DNA of 56,476 bases from Hyella patelloides LEGE 07179 (GCF_900659865.1 NZ_LR213775.1:3747-60222); one strand, 5' to 3'. Positions 35,859 through 46,646 are shown, counted from the first letter of the stretch. Made by a program: numbers and translations. Notes: a model not told the origin generated them from the sequence alone.

Positions 35859-36548
35859 CTATGCTGTAACTAATTCAGGACGTTTACTGTTGCGAATTCC
35901 TTCAATAGCTTCTGCATAATCTGATGCTTTAAATACCGCAGAACCAGCAACAATCGCATTAGCACCAGCTTCTAAAACTTGCCAAGTATTATGGACTTTT
36001 AATCCGCCATCTACTTCAATCCAGGGATCTAAACCTCTTTCATCACACATTTGACGTAATTTGCGAATTTTAGACACCATTTCAGGAATGAAGCTTTGAC
36101 CACCAAAACCAGGGTTGACACTCATAATCAAAATGAGATCGCATAGAGGCAATACATACTCAATAAGTTCTAAGGGTGTAGAAGGATTTAAAACTACACC
36201 AGACTGTTTGCCTAATTCACGAATTTGACCGAGAGTACGATGTAAATGGGGGGATGCATTATGTTCTGCATGAACAGAAATAATATCGGCACCAGCTTTG
36301 GCAAAACCTTCTACATATTTCTCAGGCTCAACGATCATTAAATGAACGTCTAAAGGCTTTTTAGTAAGGGGACGAATCGCATCTACGATTAAAGGACCAA
36401 TAGTGATATTAGGAACGAATCTCCCATCCATAACATCAACATGAATCCAATCTGCACCAGCCTCATCAACTGCTTTAATCTCTTCTCCGAGACGACTAAA
36501 ATCGGCTGATAATATTGATGGTGATATAACTACTTTTTTATCGCTCAT
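35859..36548 (-). CDS. rpe: Ribulose-phosphate 3-epimerase
   Basis: Interconverts ribulose 5-phosphate and xylulose 5-phosphate in the Calvin cycle and pentose phosphate pathway. 229 residues, a TIM barrel with all signatures: [44 protein letters not shown] and EVDGGL. The two aspartates (VDVMDG, VDGG) and histidines bind the metal. Monocistronic. Confidence 0.97.
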   Translation of the reverse strand: MSDKKVVISPSILSADFSRLGEEIKAVDEAGADWIHVDVMDGRFVPNITIGPLIVDAIRPLTKKPLDVHLMIVEPEKYVEGFAKAGADIISVHAEHNASPHLHRTLGQIRELGKQSGVVLNPSTPLELIEYVLPLCDLILIMSVNPGFGGQSFIPEMVSKIRKLRQMCDERGLDPWIEVDGGLKVHNTWQVLEAGANAIVAGSAVFKASDYAEAIEGIRNSKRPELVTA

Positions 36549-36777
36549 TGCTGTTCCTCTCTATAGCGTCTTGATTTTTTGTATCAATCTTAACAAAAAT
36601 TTAATCTTTCTTAGGATAATATACCACACTCTTGATATGGGCTTATGGTTGAGCAACTATTAAATATAATGATTTCATCACTAATTTATAATTTCTATCA
36701 TAGTAATACTGAATTAGTGTAAGGGATTATAAGAAAACTACTTGCTAATTACTTATCATTCATCATTCATGCCTCAT

Positions 36778-38154
36778 TTATTTTCCAATACAGAAACGGC
36801 TAAAAATGCGGTCTAAAACTGATTCGGTTACTCCTTCTCCTGTGATTTCGCCTAAAGCCTGAATTGCTGCTCTAAGATCGATTGTCCAAAAATCTAGAGG
36901 AAGGTTATTTTGAATAGTTTCTTGAACTTGGTTTAAAGCATTTTGTACTCTATATAATGTGGTTGCTTGGCGTTGATTAATCGCAATATCGGAGTTGGTT
37001 ATTTCCAGATTTCCTGTTTTAACAGCGTCTAAAATAGCAGTTTCTAAAGCATTAATTCCTTCATTTTGGGCAGCAGCAGTCATGACAACGCTTTTGATTT
37101 CTGGGGGATATTGGATATTATCAGGAGTCGCTAAATCAATTTTATTAATTATAAGAATCAAAGGACGATTTTTAACTTGTTGATAAATTAGATTATCTTC
37201 TGCTGTCCAACCTTTTTCCGCATCAATAGTCAGTAACACCAAATCCGCAGATTCGGCTGCTTTGCGCGATCGCTCTACCCCGATTTTTTCCACAGTGTCG
37301 CAAGTATCTCTAATACCCGCCGTATCTAATACTTGCACGGGAATTCCTCCTACTACTAAAGTAGATTCAATTACATCACGGGTAGTACCTGGTAATTCTG
37401 TCACAATAGCGCGATCGCTACGACTCCAAGTATTGAGTAAGCTAGATTTTCCCACATTAGGACGACCCACAATAGCAACTTTTAAACCACTTCTGAGTAA
37501 TTCTCCTCGATCCGCAGTAGCTAAAATACTTTCAACTTTGGATAACAATTCTTGGATTTGCTGACGGATGCTATTTTCGTCTAAAGGGGGTAAGTCATCT
37601 TCAAAATCAATTCTGGCTTCTACTTCCGCTAGAATATCGAGACAAGTTTTCCTTAACTCTTGAATCGGATGAGCGAGTTTTCCCTTTAATCCTGCCAATG
37701 CCACTTGAGAGGCTTGAGAAGATTGAGCCGATACTAATTCAGCAACGCTTTCGGCTTGAGTAAGATCGATTCTACCATTGAGAAAAGCTCTGAGGGTAAA
37801 TTCTCCTGGTTGAGCGAGTTTCGCTCCTTGTTGTACACACAGTTGCAACACTTCCTGTACCGCAATAATACCCCCATGACAATGAAACTCCACGACATCT
37901 TCTTTGGTGTAAGAACGAGGAGCGAGCATTAGTAATAACAATGCTTCATCAATTGTCTGCTTGGTTTCAGGGTGTTGAATATAGCCATAAAGTATCTGAT
38001 GGCTTGACCAAGTTTGCTTACCTACCGCGTGAAAAATTTTTTTGGCAATCGCAACGGCTCGCTCTCCTGATAAGCGTACAATACCAATACTGCCTTGTTG
38101 CGCTACTATAGCAGTGGCAATCGCAACAATGGTTGCTCCCTGAATTGTTAACAT
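36778..38154 (-). CDS. mnmE: tRNA modification GTPase MnmE
   Basis: 458 residues. With MnmG it builds the 5-carboxymethylaminomethyl group on wobble uridine. The N-terminal folate-binding domain has [10 protein letters not shown] and [16 protein letters not shown]. The inserted GTPase domain (about 225-375) has [24 protein letters not shown] and INKIDLA. The helical domain ends in the invariant C-terminal CIGK with its catalytic cysteine. mnmG is not in the window. Divergent from the DUF2062 gene. Confidence 0.97.
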   Translation of the reverse strand: MLTIQGATIVAIATAIVAQQGSIGIVRLSGERAVAIAKKIFHAVGKQTWSSHQILYGYIQHPETKQTIDEALLLLMLAPRSYTKEDVVEFHCHGGIIAVQEVLQLCVQQGAKLAQPGEFTLRAFLNGRIDLTQAESVAELVSAQSSQASQVALAGLKGKLAHPIQELRKTCLDILAEVEARIDFEDDLPPLDENSIRQQIQELLSKVESILATADRGELLRSGLKVAIVGRPNVGKSSLLNTWSRSDRAIVTELPGTTRDVIESTLVVGGIPVQVLDTAGIRDTCDTVEKIGVERSRKAAESADLVLLTIDAEKGWTAEDNLIYQQVKNRPLILIINKIDLATPDNIQYPPEIKSVVMTAAAQNEGINALETAILDAVKTGNLEITNSDIAINQRQATTLYRVQNALNQVQETIQNNLPLDFWTIDLRAAIQALGEITGEGVTESVLDRIFSRFCIGK

Positions 38155-38267
38155 TACAATAAATCTCTGGATTTTTTTTACACTATACGGTTTTCTTTAT
38201 GCCTAATTGTTGTGTAGCATTAAATCAGTAATTACACAGAGTTACTATTAGTTCGCGAGTATCCTGA

Positions 38268-38855
38268 ATGCATAAATTGTACCAAGAAGATAATTCGCGC
38301 CCGTTTACCGTTTTGCCAAGATCCAAGAAAAATCGTCGAAAACCACTTAAATACTGGTTGAAAATCTACCAACGTCGGCTCTATCTCCGTATCAGGAAAC
38401 TCAAAGGGAAACCTGTTACTCTCGCTAGAGGTTTAGCAATTGGGGTTTTTGCTGGTTGTTTTCCTTTTTTTGGCTTGCAAAGTTTGATTGGCGTATTATT
38501 AGCAACTATTTTTAGATGTAGTAAAGTAGCTGCGGTTGCGGGAACCTGGATTAGTAACCCTCTTACCTATATTCCTATCTTTGTTTTCAATTTCAAAATT
38601 GGCAAACTACTTTTAGGTGTCGAAAGTATTTCTAGTCAAGAAATTGATTTTGAGTCTCTTTCTGATTTTATGGAACTTGGTTCTACCTTCGCGATTGTTT
38701 TATTGACTGGTTGTTTTGTGGTAGGTGCGATCGCTGCTTGCATCAGCTATTTTGTTAGTCTGTCGATGTTTAGGCGTTTACAGCCAAGCAATTTCCAGAA
38801 CTCTCCGCGAAAATTAAAAGCAATCAAACGACCTCCAATTGACCTGAAAAAATAA
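38268..38855 (+). CDS. DUF2062 membrane protein
   Basis: 195 residues. A basic N-terminal region (RSKKNRRKPLKYWLKIYQRR) leads to the domain signature LARGLAIGVFAGCFPFFGLQ and WISNPLTYIPIFVFNFKIG, with a final transmembrane helix at about 145-168 and a basic tail. The family is widespread in bacteria; its function is unknown, with links to cell envelope or transport suggested. Divergent from mnmE, start to start 113 bases. Confidence 0.85.
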   Translation: MHKLYQEDNSRPFTVLPRSKKNRRKPLKYWLKIYQRRLYLRIRKLKGKPVTLARGLAIGVFAGCFPFFGLQSLIGVLLATIFRCSKVAAVAGTWISNPLTYIPIFVFNFKIGKLLLGVESISSQEIDFESLSDFMELGSTFAIVLLTGCFVVGAIAACISYFVSLSMFRRLQPSNFQNSPRKLKAIKRPPIDLKK

Positions 38856-39210
38856 TCTAGTTAGTGGTTAGTTGCCAGCAGTTCGTTGTTTGTTATTTCT
38901 GGAATAATTGAATATTGGGCGTTAATGAATCAGAATATTAGTGCTAAAGGATAAATATATAGTTTTTTCTTTGAGATTCAACAAGTCGATTAACAAAAGA
39001 AACCTCTGTTTATTATACTTTGTAGCATCTATGCTGTACAGGAGATGCATACTTCGACTCTAAAAACCTTAAAACAAATAGCGACAAGCAAAGAGCAACT
39101 AGCAACAAACCTTATTATTACCTATTTTATATCTAAAATTACCAACGCTAAATGTTACTATATAATAAATATCAAGTCATAGTCGTTATGAGTTTAGTAT
39201 AGAAAATATT
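38856..39210. other. Intergenic region upstream of the thioredoxin reductase gene
   Basis: 355 AT-rich bases with a degenerate form of the AACTAAC/GCAAC repeat at 39080-39110. It should hold the promoter of the next gene. Nothing else was recognised. Confidence 0.4.
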
Positions 39211-40605
39211 ATGGCAAACTCTCAGATAGAAAACGTAGTTATTATCGGTTCGGGTCCTGCTGGATTTACCGCAGCTATTTACGCAGCCAGAGCCAACCTC
39301 AAACCAGTAATGTTTGAAGGGTTACAAGCTGGAGGAGTCCCTGGAGGGCAGTTAATGACTACGACAGAAGTAGAAAACTTTCCTGGCTTTCCTGAAGGAA
39401 TTACGGGTCCTGAATTGATGCAGCAGATGAAAGCTCAAGCAGAAAGATGGGGTACAGAATGCTTTACCGAAGATGTAATTGAGGTTGATTTTAGCCAAAA
39501 ACCCTATATAGTACGTTCTACTGAAAGAGAAATTAAGACCCACAGCATCATTATCTCTACTGGTGCAACTGCTAAACGTCTGGGACTTCCTGGGGAAAAA
39601 GTATATTGGAATAACGGGATTTCTGCCTGTGCAATTTGTGATGGTGCAAGTCCTCTCTTTACTGATGAAGACTTAATCGTAATTGGTGGTGGTGATTCGG
39701 CTGCTGAAGAAGCAGTGTATCTGACTAAATACGGCTCTCGCGTTCATTTGCTCGTTCGTAGTGACAAAATGCGTGCTTCTAAAGCGATGCAAGATCGAGT
39801 ATTAAATAACGATAAAGTAACGGTTCATTGGCACACAGAAGCCATCAATGTCTTTGGTGAAAACAACCGCATGAGCGGGATTAAAGTTCGCAATAAAGAA
39901 ACAGGCGCGGAAACCGACATTGCAGCTAAAGGTTTATTTTATGCGATCGGACACAACCCTAATACTTCTTTATTCCAAGATAAATTAGAGCTAGATCGAA
40001 CTGGTTACATCGTAGTCAAACCAGGTACGGTAGAAACTTCAATCCCTGGAGTATATGCTGCGGGGGACGTGCAAGATCGTGAATATCGTCAAGCAGTAAC
40101 GGCTGCGGGTACAGGCTGTATGGCTGCATTATCAGCAGAAAGATGGCTCTCAGAACACAATTTAATTACAGAGTATTCTCAGAACTCCCCTGAAATTGTC
40201 GAAGCAATTTCTGAAGAGGTAGTCAGAAGTTCTAATAAAGCAGATACAGAAGCAACTTTTGATATTAATGCTACTCGTCATTATGGAGGTTATGCATTAA
40301 GAAAACTTTTCCATGAAGGCGATCGCTTATTAATGGTCAAATATGTCTCTCCTACCTGTGGTCCTTGTAATACCTTAAAACCAATGTTAGACAAAGTAGT
40401 AGATGAATATGAAGGTAAAATTCATTTTATCGAAATAGACATTGTAGAAGACCCCGAAATCGCTAAAATGGGTCAAGTTATTGGTACTCCCACAGTGCAA
40501 TTTTTCCACAATCAAGATTTGGTTCAGGAAATGAAAGGTATCAAACAAAAGAGTGAATATCGTCAGATAATTGATAGCTATCTACCCACTAAAGTATCCA
40601 GTTAA
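39211..40605 (+). CDS. ntrC: NADPH thioredoxin reductase C (reductase-thioredoxin fusion)
   Basis: 464 residues joining two enzymes. Residues 1-320 are thioredoxin reductase: FAD motif [16 protein letters not shown], redox pair Cys140/Cys143 (SACAICDG), NADPH motif [12 protein letters not shown] and YAAGDVQD. A linker (about 321-365) leads to a thioredoxin domain with Cys383/Cys386 ([11 protein letters not shown]) and the cis-proline segment [12 protein letters not shown] uses NADPH to reduce 2-Cys peroxiredoxin and other targets in photosynthetic organisms. The symbol here means NTRC and is not the nitrogen regulator NtrC. Monocistronic. Confidence 0.96.
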   Translation: MANSQIENVVIIGSGPAGFTAAIYAARANLKPVMFEGLQAGGVPGGQLMTTTEVENFPGFPEGITGPELMQQMKAQAERWGTECFTEDVIEVDFSQKPYIVRSTEREIKTHSIIISTGATAKRLGLPGEKVYWNNGISACAICDGASPLFTDEDLIVIGGGDSAAEEAVYLTKYGSRVHLLVRSDKMRASKAMQDRVLNNDKVTVHWHTEAINVFGENNRMSGIKVRNKETGAETDIAAKGLFYAIGHNPNTSLFQDKLELDRTGYIVVKPGTVETSIPGVYAAGDVQDREYRQAVTAAGTGCMAALSAERWLSEHNLITEYSQNSPEIVEAISEEVVRSSNKADTEATFDINATRHYGGYALRKLFHEGDRLLMVKYVSPTCGPCNTLKPMLDKVVDEYEGKIHFIEIDIVEDPEIAKMGQVIGTPTVQFFHNQDLVQEMKGIKQKSEYRQIIDSYLPTKVSS

Positions 40606-40887
40606 TTAATTATTCGCCCCAATGTCTAAAATTAATTATCATTAAGTAGGTAAACATAAATTTTTTTTTACCTTTTACTTCTTGTCTGTTTTTTGAATAT
40701 CAATTTCATTTTGTCCTAATACTCAACAAACTTGTTTGCCAAAAACTTTTTTGATTTTGCTATTACAAACGCAACCTATTCATGGGAAAATTGCCATAAT
40801 CCATTTTTCTGAATTACTTATGCTATCATGCTGTATGGCATTTTAATAATTGGCTTAAGAATTCTTTTATCTGACTACTTTATCTAG

Positions 40888-42639
40888 ATGCTTTTTAGCC
40901 TGAAAATTCATAACTTTGCTTTGGTCGATCGCTTGGAATTAGATTTTGATAAAGGTTTAAATGTTTTAACAGGCGAAACAGGAGCAGGTAAATCTATTAT
41001 TCTCGACGCGATTGATATTGCTTTGGGAGGTAAAGTAAGCTCACGTATGATTCGTAGTGGTAGCGATCGCGCAACAATAGAAGCTACTTTTAAAGTTAAT
41101 GACCAATTTCAGCAATGGTTACAAAAGCAAGCAGTCACCGTTTCAGAAAATAGTTTGATCTGCACCAGAGAATTAACAGCAGGAAAAGGTAATAGAGTGC
41201 GATCGCGCTGTCGCTTAAACGGAAATGCAGTAAATCGTCAGTTAATGGAGCAATTGCGCTCTCGTTTGATTGAAATTACCGTCCAAGGACAAACTAGCGA
41301 TCTTTTAGTACCTGAAAAGCAACGAACTTTACTCGATCTCTATGGTGGGAAACCCATTTTAAAACAAAAATCCTTAGTGGCAAAAATTTATGCAAAATGG
41401 CAACAGGCAAAGCAGAAATTAGCCAAACGCCAAAAAGCGCAACAAGAAACACTACAAAAACAAAATTTATTAGAATTTCAACTCAAAGAACTCACTGAAG
41501 CCGAACTTACGACGGAAGATGAATTAGAGCAACTCCAGCAAGAGCGCGATCGCTTGTCTCATGTAGTAGAGTTACAGCAACTGAGTTATCAAGCTTACCA
41601 ATTACTCTATCAAAGCGATGCCGATGCACCTACCGCTAACGATTTGCTTGGTGATGCAGAAAGTAATCTCGAAGAAATGACCTCCTACGATGGAAAATTA
41701 CAACCCATTTTAGAAATGGTACAGTCAGCCATTGCCCAAGTAGTAGAAGCAGGACAACAGATTAACAGCTATGGCGATTCTTTAGAAGCCGATCCCGAAC
41801 GCCTCGGCGAGATAGAAGCCAGAATCAGAGTTTTAAAAGATATTTGTCGCAAATACAGCTCAGATTTAGGAGAGGTTATTGCTTTTTACCACAAAGTAAA
41901 GCAAGAATTAGCCGAACTGACAGATAGTGAACAATCTCTTTCTAAACTAGAAGCTATCTGTCAGCAAGCTCAACAAGAACTATTTGAAGTTTGTGCAACC
42001 TTATCACAACTGAGACAAAAAGCCATTACCAAGCTAGAAAGACAATTAGTCAAAGAACTAAAACCTCTAGCAATGGATAAAGTAGTGTTTGAATGTCGCC
42101 TCAATAGCTGTCAACCTACTATTAATGGTGCAGACGAAGTAGTATTTTATTTTAGTCCCAACCCAGGGGAAGTAGTACAACCTTTAGCAGATACAGCTTC
42201 TGGTGGGGAAATGAGTCGTTTCTTATTAGCATTAAAAGCCTGTTTCTCCGATGCGGCGATCGTGTCCAATACCTTAGTCTTTGATGAAATAGATGCAGGT
42301 GTCTCAGGAAAAGTAGCTCAAGCGATCGCTGAAAAGCTCCATCAACTCAGTCAAGAAAACCAAATACTTTGTGTCACACACCAACCTTTAATAGCAGCGA
42401 TGGCAGATTCCCACTATAAAGTAGAAAAAACCATTATTGAAGAAGTGAAAAAAAATAGTAACGGGAATTCTTCTCTGTCCGATATTCGTACTGTAGTTAG
42501 GGTTTACAATATCAGCGATCTCAATCTCAGGATTCAAGAATTAGCTCAAATTACAGGGGGACATTCTGCAGATCAAGCTATGGAGTTTGCTCAATCTTTA
42601 CTAATCAAAGCAGCCGATTATCGCAAAAAACAGCAATAA
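40888..42639 (+). CDS. recN: DNA repair protein RecN
   Basis: 583-residue SMC-like ATPase acting early in double-strand break repair. Walker A is TGETGAGKSIILDAID (about residues 28-43); a coiled coil covers about 160-360 (KRQKAQQETLQKQNLLEFQL, QQERDRLSHVVELQQ); the ABC signature is DTASGGEMSRFLLALK; and Walker B is LVFDEIDAGVSG. Length and layout are normal for RecN. HIP1 sites occur in the gene. A DNA hairpin of two HIP1 octamers lies about 175 bases downstream. Confidence 0.97.
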   Translation: MLFSLKIHNFALVDRLELDFDKGLNVLTGETGAGKSIILDAIDIALGGKVSSRMIRSGSDRATIEATFKVNDQFQQWLQKQAVTVSENSLICTRELTAGKGNRVRSRCRLNGNAVNRQLMEQLRSRLIEITVQGQTSDLLVPEKQRTLLDLYGGKPILKQKSLVAKIYAKWQQAKQKLAKRQKAQQETLQKQNLLEFQLKELTEAELTTEDELEQLQQERDRLSHVVELQQLSYQAYQLLYQSDADAPTANDLLGDAESNLEEMTSYDGKLQPILEMVQSAIAQVVEAGQQINSYGDSLEADPERLGEIEARIRVLKDICRKYSSDLGEVIAFYHKVKQELAELTDSEQSLSKLEAICQQAQQELFEVCATLSQLRQKAITKLERQLVKELKPLAMDKVVFECRLNSCQPTINGADEVVFYFSPNPGEVVQPLADTASGGEMSRFLLALKACFSDAAIVSNTLVFDEIDAGVSGKVAQAIAEKLHQLSQENQILCVTHQPLIAAMADSHYKVEKTIIEEVKKNSNGNSSLSDIRTVVRVYNISDLNLRIQELAQITGGHSADQAMEFAQSLLIKAADYRKKQQ

Positions 42640-42703
42640 GTACCTAACAGGCTCTCTTGATTATTTTAGGGAATTAAGAACTAACAATATTTTAGCCAAA
42701 AAG

Positions 42704-42734
42704 CGATCTCGCCGTTGGCGAGGCGCGTTGCAAT
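42704..42734 (+). repeat. Partial copy of the GC-rich repeat (family B)
   Basis: 31 bases carrying only the CTCGCCgttGGCGAG hairpin and the start of GGCGCGTTGC; the outer half seen at 683-740 and 31148-31209 is missing. Confidence 0.75.
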
Positions 42735-42813
42735 CGCCATCTCGGAATTCAAGAATTGATTGAGTTTTGGATTAACTAAAACAGCAAATTCTGACAATAA
42801 ATAGCCAGCAAAA

Positions 42814-42838
42814 AGCGATCGCTTTTAAAGCGATCGCT
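42814..42838. repeat. Paired HIP1 palindrome
   Basis: Two GCGATCGC octamers form arms AGCGATCGCTTT and AAAGCGATCGCT separated by one T. It is a strong potential hairpin or cruciform between convergent recN and the DUF1194 gene, possibly a bidirectional terminator. Confidence 0.75.
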
Positions 42839-42976
42839 GAAAACAACTAAATTGAGATTTAGATTACATTGAGATAGTTAGATTATGTGATTTCCCAGAA
42901 AGACCATGCCAGCCTACAGCAGTAAAATCAGCACATAGTTGATTACTTGAGGGTATAATCATTGCTGGAAATAACC

Positions 42977-44602
42977 TTAGTCAGCATAATCAAAAATATA
43001 AGGACGAGGGTCTTCGTTGTCAGGAAATCCATCATCATCGTTGTCAGGATCTTGCCAGTTAGGAACACCATCCTCATCAATGTCTTGCGTAATAACCTCT
43101 TCCCCACCAATAGGGGTCACAATAGGAACAAAACCATCTCCATCAGGATCGCCAAAAGGCGCACTTTCTACAAGGTCAGAGATACCATTGCCATCACTAT
43201 CACACAATAAGTTCATAGATGTTTCTAAAACAAAATTGGATTGAGTAGTATGTCTTTCGGCGAAGAAAAAGTCGAAATCGTAAGTTTGACCGATTTCCAG
43301 ACCTAGCTGTGCTGCAACAGCATCAACGTTAACACTAGCATTTTGTCTTCCATGAACTCCACCGAGGTCAATGACTCTTTGACCATTGATGTAAACCCAA
43401 ACATCATCGTCACCGCTAAAGTTGAGAACCTCGCCACCTTCATAAGTGAATTGGCTATGAATTTCGTAAGTAAAGTGGAAGTTATGATTACGTCCTTCAT
43501 TACCCATCATTTGGTTATCAATGGGGAAGAAAGAAGTATTTTCATAACGGAAATTGTCATTGGCTTGCTTGGTCAAAGTTATGGGATAGTCCATACTTTC
43601 ATTGACTCCATTTATATCTCGATACCATTGATCGAAGTACTCTTTACCATTAGTAGTCCGAGTACTACCGTCAGGATGAGCGTAAATTGGTTTGCGATCT
43701 ACACCGAGATTAGTGGTTACCATATTGCGATCATCGCCAATTCTATACTGAAAGTCAGGGTGAGAATCAGAAAAGTCTCTTACAGTACCTGCCACAGTAA
43801 CACTATCAGTTACCTGACAACTCATGATGGGTACTGTAAACTCATCGTAGGTATCAAAAATTTCTCTTTGTAACTTGGTTTTAACGGCTTCAGTAAAGTT
43901 GTCAAAACCATAAGCAACTTCTGCGAAAGAATCTGTTCCACCAATTACATAATCACGATAGTGATTAGCTACATACTGATTGTTAGAAGGGTCGATAGGT
44001 AGACCATTAACAGTGATATTATTGGCTACAGCATTATCTCTCGCATCACGAATCAGAGACCAGTTTCTAACATTTTCTCGACCATCACCAGAAACATCGA
44101 TGACTAAAACTTCCCCTGCATAAGCATTTTCTAAAATAGAAGTTGTGGCAGCTTCTAAACCATTAGCAATACCTGTCCATCCTTGGATTCTGCCAGACCA
44201 AGGGGATACGGCTGAAGTTGAACTTGAAGGCCTAGGTAAAGCGTCTAGTTCATCAGCAAAAGCTAAAATATCTGCCCTAGTGTTCAAAACTCGCCAACCA
44301 ATATCTGGAGCAGGTTTTTTCGCCCAAAACTGGAGACTTATCGCCATACCATCAGGCAATCTTTCAATTGCAGCAATTACTTCGTCATCTCTAAAGGCTG
44401 CTGCATAACCATCCATTTGTAGATTATATTCGCTGCTGTCAACACTTCCAGAAATGTCAACAGACAACATTAGTTCAACAGATACAGGTGTTTCTCCGCT
44501 AGCTGCTGCTGGTCTGGGTGTAGGAACGGTTAAAAGTCCTAATCCCATCAGAGGTAATAATCCCCTGGAGATAACTTTTTTAAAATTGAAACGATTTAAC
44601 AT
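42977..44602 (-). CDS. Secreted DUF1194 / fibro-slime / calcium-repeat protein
   Basis: 541 residues in three parts. After a signal peptide (ending PAAAS), residues about 38-245 are a von Willebrand A-like DUF1194 domain: ELMLSVDISGSVDSSEYNLQ holds the DxSxS metal site and VLVIDVSGDG the second core strand. Residues about 265-470 match the fibro-slime/PA14-like beta domain: VTVAGTVRDFSDSHPDF, FSGDDDVWVYINGQRVIDLG, GVHG and FDFFFAERHTTQSNF. The tail has thrombospondin type 3-like calcium repeats (DSDGNGISD, DPDGDGF, DIDEDGVPNWQDPDNDDDG). It is predicted to be an exported adhesive or matrix protein. The function of the combination is inference. Confidence 0.85.
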   Translation of the reverse strand: MLNRFNFKKVISRGLLPLMGLGLLTVPTPRPAAASGETPVSVELMLSVDISGSVDSSEYNLQMDGYAAAFRDDEVIAAIERLPDGMAISLQFWAKKPAPDIGWRVLNTRADILAFADELDALPRPSSSTSAVSPWSGRIQGWTGIANGLEAATTSILENAYAGEVLVIDVSGDGRENVRNWSLIRDARDNAVANNITVNGLPIDPSNNQYVANHYRDYVIGGTDSFAEVAYGFDNFTEAVKTKLQREIFDTYDEFTVPIMSCQVTDSVTVAGTVRDFSDSHPDFQYRIGDDRNMVTTNLGVDRKPIYAHPDGSTRTTNGKEYFDQWYRDINGVNESMDYPITLTKQANDNFRYENTSFFPIDNQMMGNEGRNHNFHFTYEIHSQFTYEGGEVLNFSGDDDVWVYINGQRVIDLGGVHGRQNASVNVDAVAAQLGLEIGQTYDFDFFFAERHTTQSNFVLETSMNLLCDSDGNGISDLVESAPFGDPDGDGFVPIVTPIGGEEVITQDIDEDGVPNWQDPDNDDDGFPDNEDPRPYIFDYAD

Positions 44603-44735
44603 GAGATTACATTTCTTACAAATTTATGACTGTTTAAAAAGACTATATTGGAGTTACTAAAAGATAAAATCTTGAATTTTTATCTGAACTAACTTCAAAC
44701 AATATTAATTATCTATTAGTGATTAAAAATATTGT

Positions 44736-45011
44736 TTAACTATAATCAGCACAAATAGAGCTTAAGTCTTCACCATCTTCAACCTCTGTTCCTATTTCAG
44801 TTAAAGATATTAAGTCATCTATTGTCATATCTTCTATTTCACCAATAAAGTTTTGTAGCATTAGGGAAATGTCTTCTGAATCAGTTAAATCTCCATATTC
44901 TGCACAGAACCTTGCAACTTCACTACTATATTCATTATCGGCTTGTGCAGGTAAAGTTAACATACTTCCCATAGCTAAGGCAGCAAAAGAGATAGAAATT
45001 AGTTTTTTCAT
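44736..45011 (-). CDS. Small secreted acidic protein, unknown
   Basis: 91 residues with a clear signal peptide (MKKLISISFAALAMGSMLTL, cleavage after PAQA). The mature part of about 67 residues is very acidic (SEVARFCAEYGDLTDSED, IEDMTIDDLISL, TEVEDGEDLSSIC) with two cysteines that could form a disulfide bridge. No family recognised. It lies 133 bases upstream of the DUF1194 gene on the same strand, so it may be co-expressed with it. Confidence 0.7.
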   Translation of the reverse strand: MKKLISISFAALAMGSMLTLPAQADNEYSSEVARFCAEYGDLTDSEDISLMLQNFIGEIEDMTIDDLISLTEIGTEVEDGEDLSSICADYS

Positions 45012-45639
45012 GATTATTTCTTGGTTTTTCTAGTTATGTGTGTGAATCAAACTGTGTGTTTTTTGATTTGTTTTCAAATCTTTCATCTAAGTTAGCAACT
45101 ATAACGCCAAGAAGTAAATCCTCAAAAATACTGTTTTTTAAAAATATTTTTTCGATAAAATATGGTATTCTACATTGAGCTATATCAGCATTTATTCAAT
45201 CAATATATTTAGTTCATAAAAGAACAATAAATAAAAATACTGAATCAAAATAAAGTTATTGTGCGGTGAAATAAAAAAATAATAAATCTTTGGTTAATTC
45301 AGACTGATATGGCAATAATTTATAGTTAAAAATAAGGATAATTCACGACAAAATAAATTTTAAGGAGAAAAATATAGATCCTGTTTATCCGTAATAGCTC
45401 TGATTCTCTAATGACTAATACTTTATGATTACTCTATATCGTGTTTATGTAGTATTACAGGATAAAAAAGCAATCTTTAAAATTAGCGATCGCCTTTCTG
45501 AAAAACATTTAGCAAACAAAATAATTTATGGCTTTACTTGTGCCATTAGTTAGCCCTACAATAGGCTTTTTCTCAGATTCACCTCAAATCAAAGACTTAA
45601 ACCAACAGTTATTTAGCCAAGACAAAGTTAGAGTTAACT
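45012..45639. other. Gene-poor region upstream of argF
   Basis: 628 AT-rich bases between divergent genes. A 53-codon ATG frame at 45528-45689 overlaps the start of argF in another frame and has no support. No hairpin, ArgR-like palindrome or RNA gene was recognised. Confidence 0.4.
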
Positions 45640-46560
45640 ATGGAACACCTGCAAGGAAGAGATTTATTAAGTATTGCCGATCTTGATGCTCAAGAACTTC
45701 AAGAGCTACTACAATTGGCGCAACAATTAAAAAGTGGAGAAATTAACCTAAAATGCGATCGCACATTAGGGCTATTATTTTCTAAAGCTTCTACCCGCAC
45801 CAGAGTATCTTTTACTGTAGCGATGTATCAATTAGGAGGACAGGTAATAGATCTCAATCCCAATGTTACTCAAGTAGGAAGAGGAGAGCCTTTAGAGGAT
45901 ACCGCCAGAGTGTTGGATCGCTATCTTGATGTGTTGGCAATTCGTACTTTTGCTCAAGCAGATTTAAAAACTTTTGCCGACTATGCTCAAATTCCTGTAA
46001 TTAATGCCTTAACCGATCTGGAACATCCTTGCCAAATTTTAGCGGATCTTCTAACAATTAAGGAGTGCTTTGGCTCTTTAGAAGGAACAACTTTAACTTA
46101 TGTAGGTGATGGTAATAACGTTGCTCATTCTTTACTCTTGGGAGGTGCTTTAGCAGGGGTGAATGTCCGTGTCGCTACCCCCACTGATTATCAACCAAAC
46201 CCAGAAATAGTTAAGCAAGCTCAAGAATTAGCAAGAAACAGTACTGAAATAGTTATTACTGATGATGCGATCGCTGCTGTTGAAGGGGTACAAGTAATCT
46301 ATACTGATGTTTGGGCGAGTATGGGACAAGAAGATTTAGCCGATAGTCGAATTCCTATTTTTCAGTCTTATCAAGTTAATGACAAATTATTAGCTAATGC
46401 TGCTCAAGATGCGATCGTGCTACATTGCTTACCCGCTCATCGAGGAGAAGAAATTACCGACGCTGTCATGGAAGGAAAGCGATCGCGTATTTGGGATCAA
46501 GCAGAAAATAGAATGCACGCTCAGAAAGCTCTACTGGCTAGCGTACTCGGTCTTGTATAA
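45640..46560 (+). CDS. argF: Ornithine carbamoyltransferase
   Basis: Makes citrulline from ornithine and carbamoyl phosphate in arginine synthesis. 306 residues. The carbamoyl-phosphate site is SKASTRTRVSF (STRTR 51-55), with HPCQ (129-132), and the ornithine/closing motif HCLPAHRGEE near residue 265. The start region (RDLLSIADLDAQEL) matches the family, though no strong Shine-Dalgarno precedes the ATG. A terminator follows, shared with the convergent aroQ. Confidence 0.97.
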   Translation: MEHLQGRDLLSIADLDAQELQELLQLAQQLKSGEINLKCDRTLGLLFSKASTRTRVSFTVAMYQLGGQVIDLNPNVTQVGRGEPLEDTARVLDRYLDVLAIRTFAQADLKTFADYAQIPVINALTDLEHPCQILADLLTIKECFGSLEGTTLTYVGDGNNVAHSLLLGGALAGVNVRVATPTDYQPNPEIVKQAQELARNSTEIVITDDAIAAVEGVQVIYTDVWASMGQEDLADSRIPIFQSYQVNDKLLANAAQDAIVLHCLPAHRGEEITDAVMEGKRSRIWDQAENRMHAQKALLASVLGLV

Positions 46561-46606
46561 AAAAATTGTTTGCTTCATAACAACAAACAATATTCACTCA
46601 AAAAAT

Positions 46607-46631
46607 TAGGGATGGCTTTAATCCTTCCCTA
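46607..46631. terminator. Bidirectional terminator between argF and aroQ
   Basis: TAGGGATGG (46607-46615) pairs with CCTTCCCTA (46623-46631) with one mismatch and a 7-base loop. It is flanked by AAAAA on the left and TTTTT on the right, so it works in both directions. Confidence 0.8.
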
Positions 46632-46646
46632 GATTTTTGCTTATGT

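Larger units (their letters stand above)
42640..42976. other. Convergent intergenic region after recN
   Basis: 337 bases between convergent genes. It holds a partial family-B repeat (42704-42734) and a paired HIP1 palindrome (42814-42838) that may end transcription. No gene. Confidence 0.55.

Noticed and set aside
42977-43250. Plus-strand frames opposite the calcium-repeat tail
   Set aside because: Shadow frames created by the repeated Asp/Gly codons of the real minus-strand gene.
45528-45689. 53-codon ATG frame overlapping the argF start
   Set aside because: Overlaps the first 50 bases of argF out of frame and has no ribosome binding site or domain.
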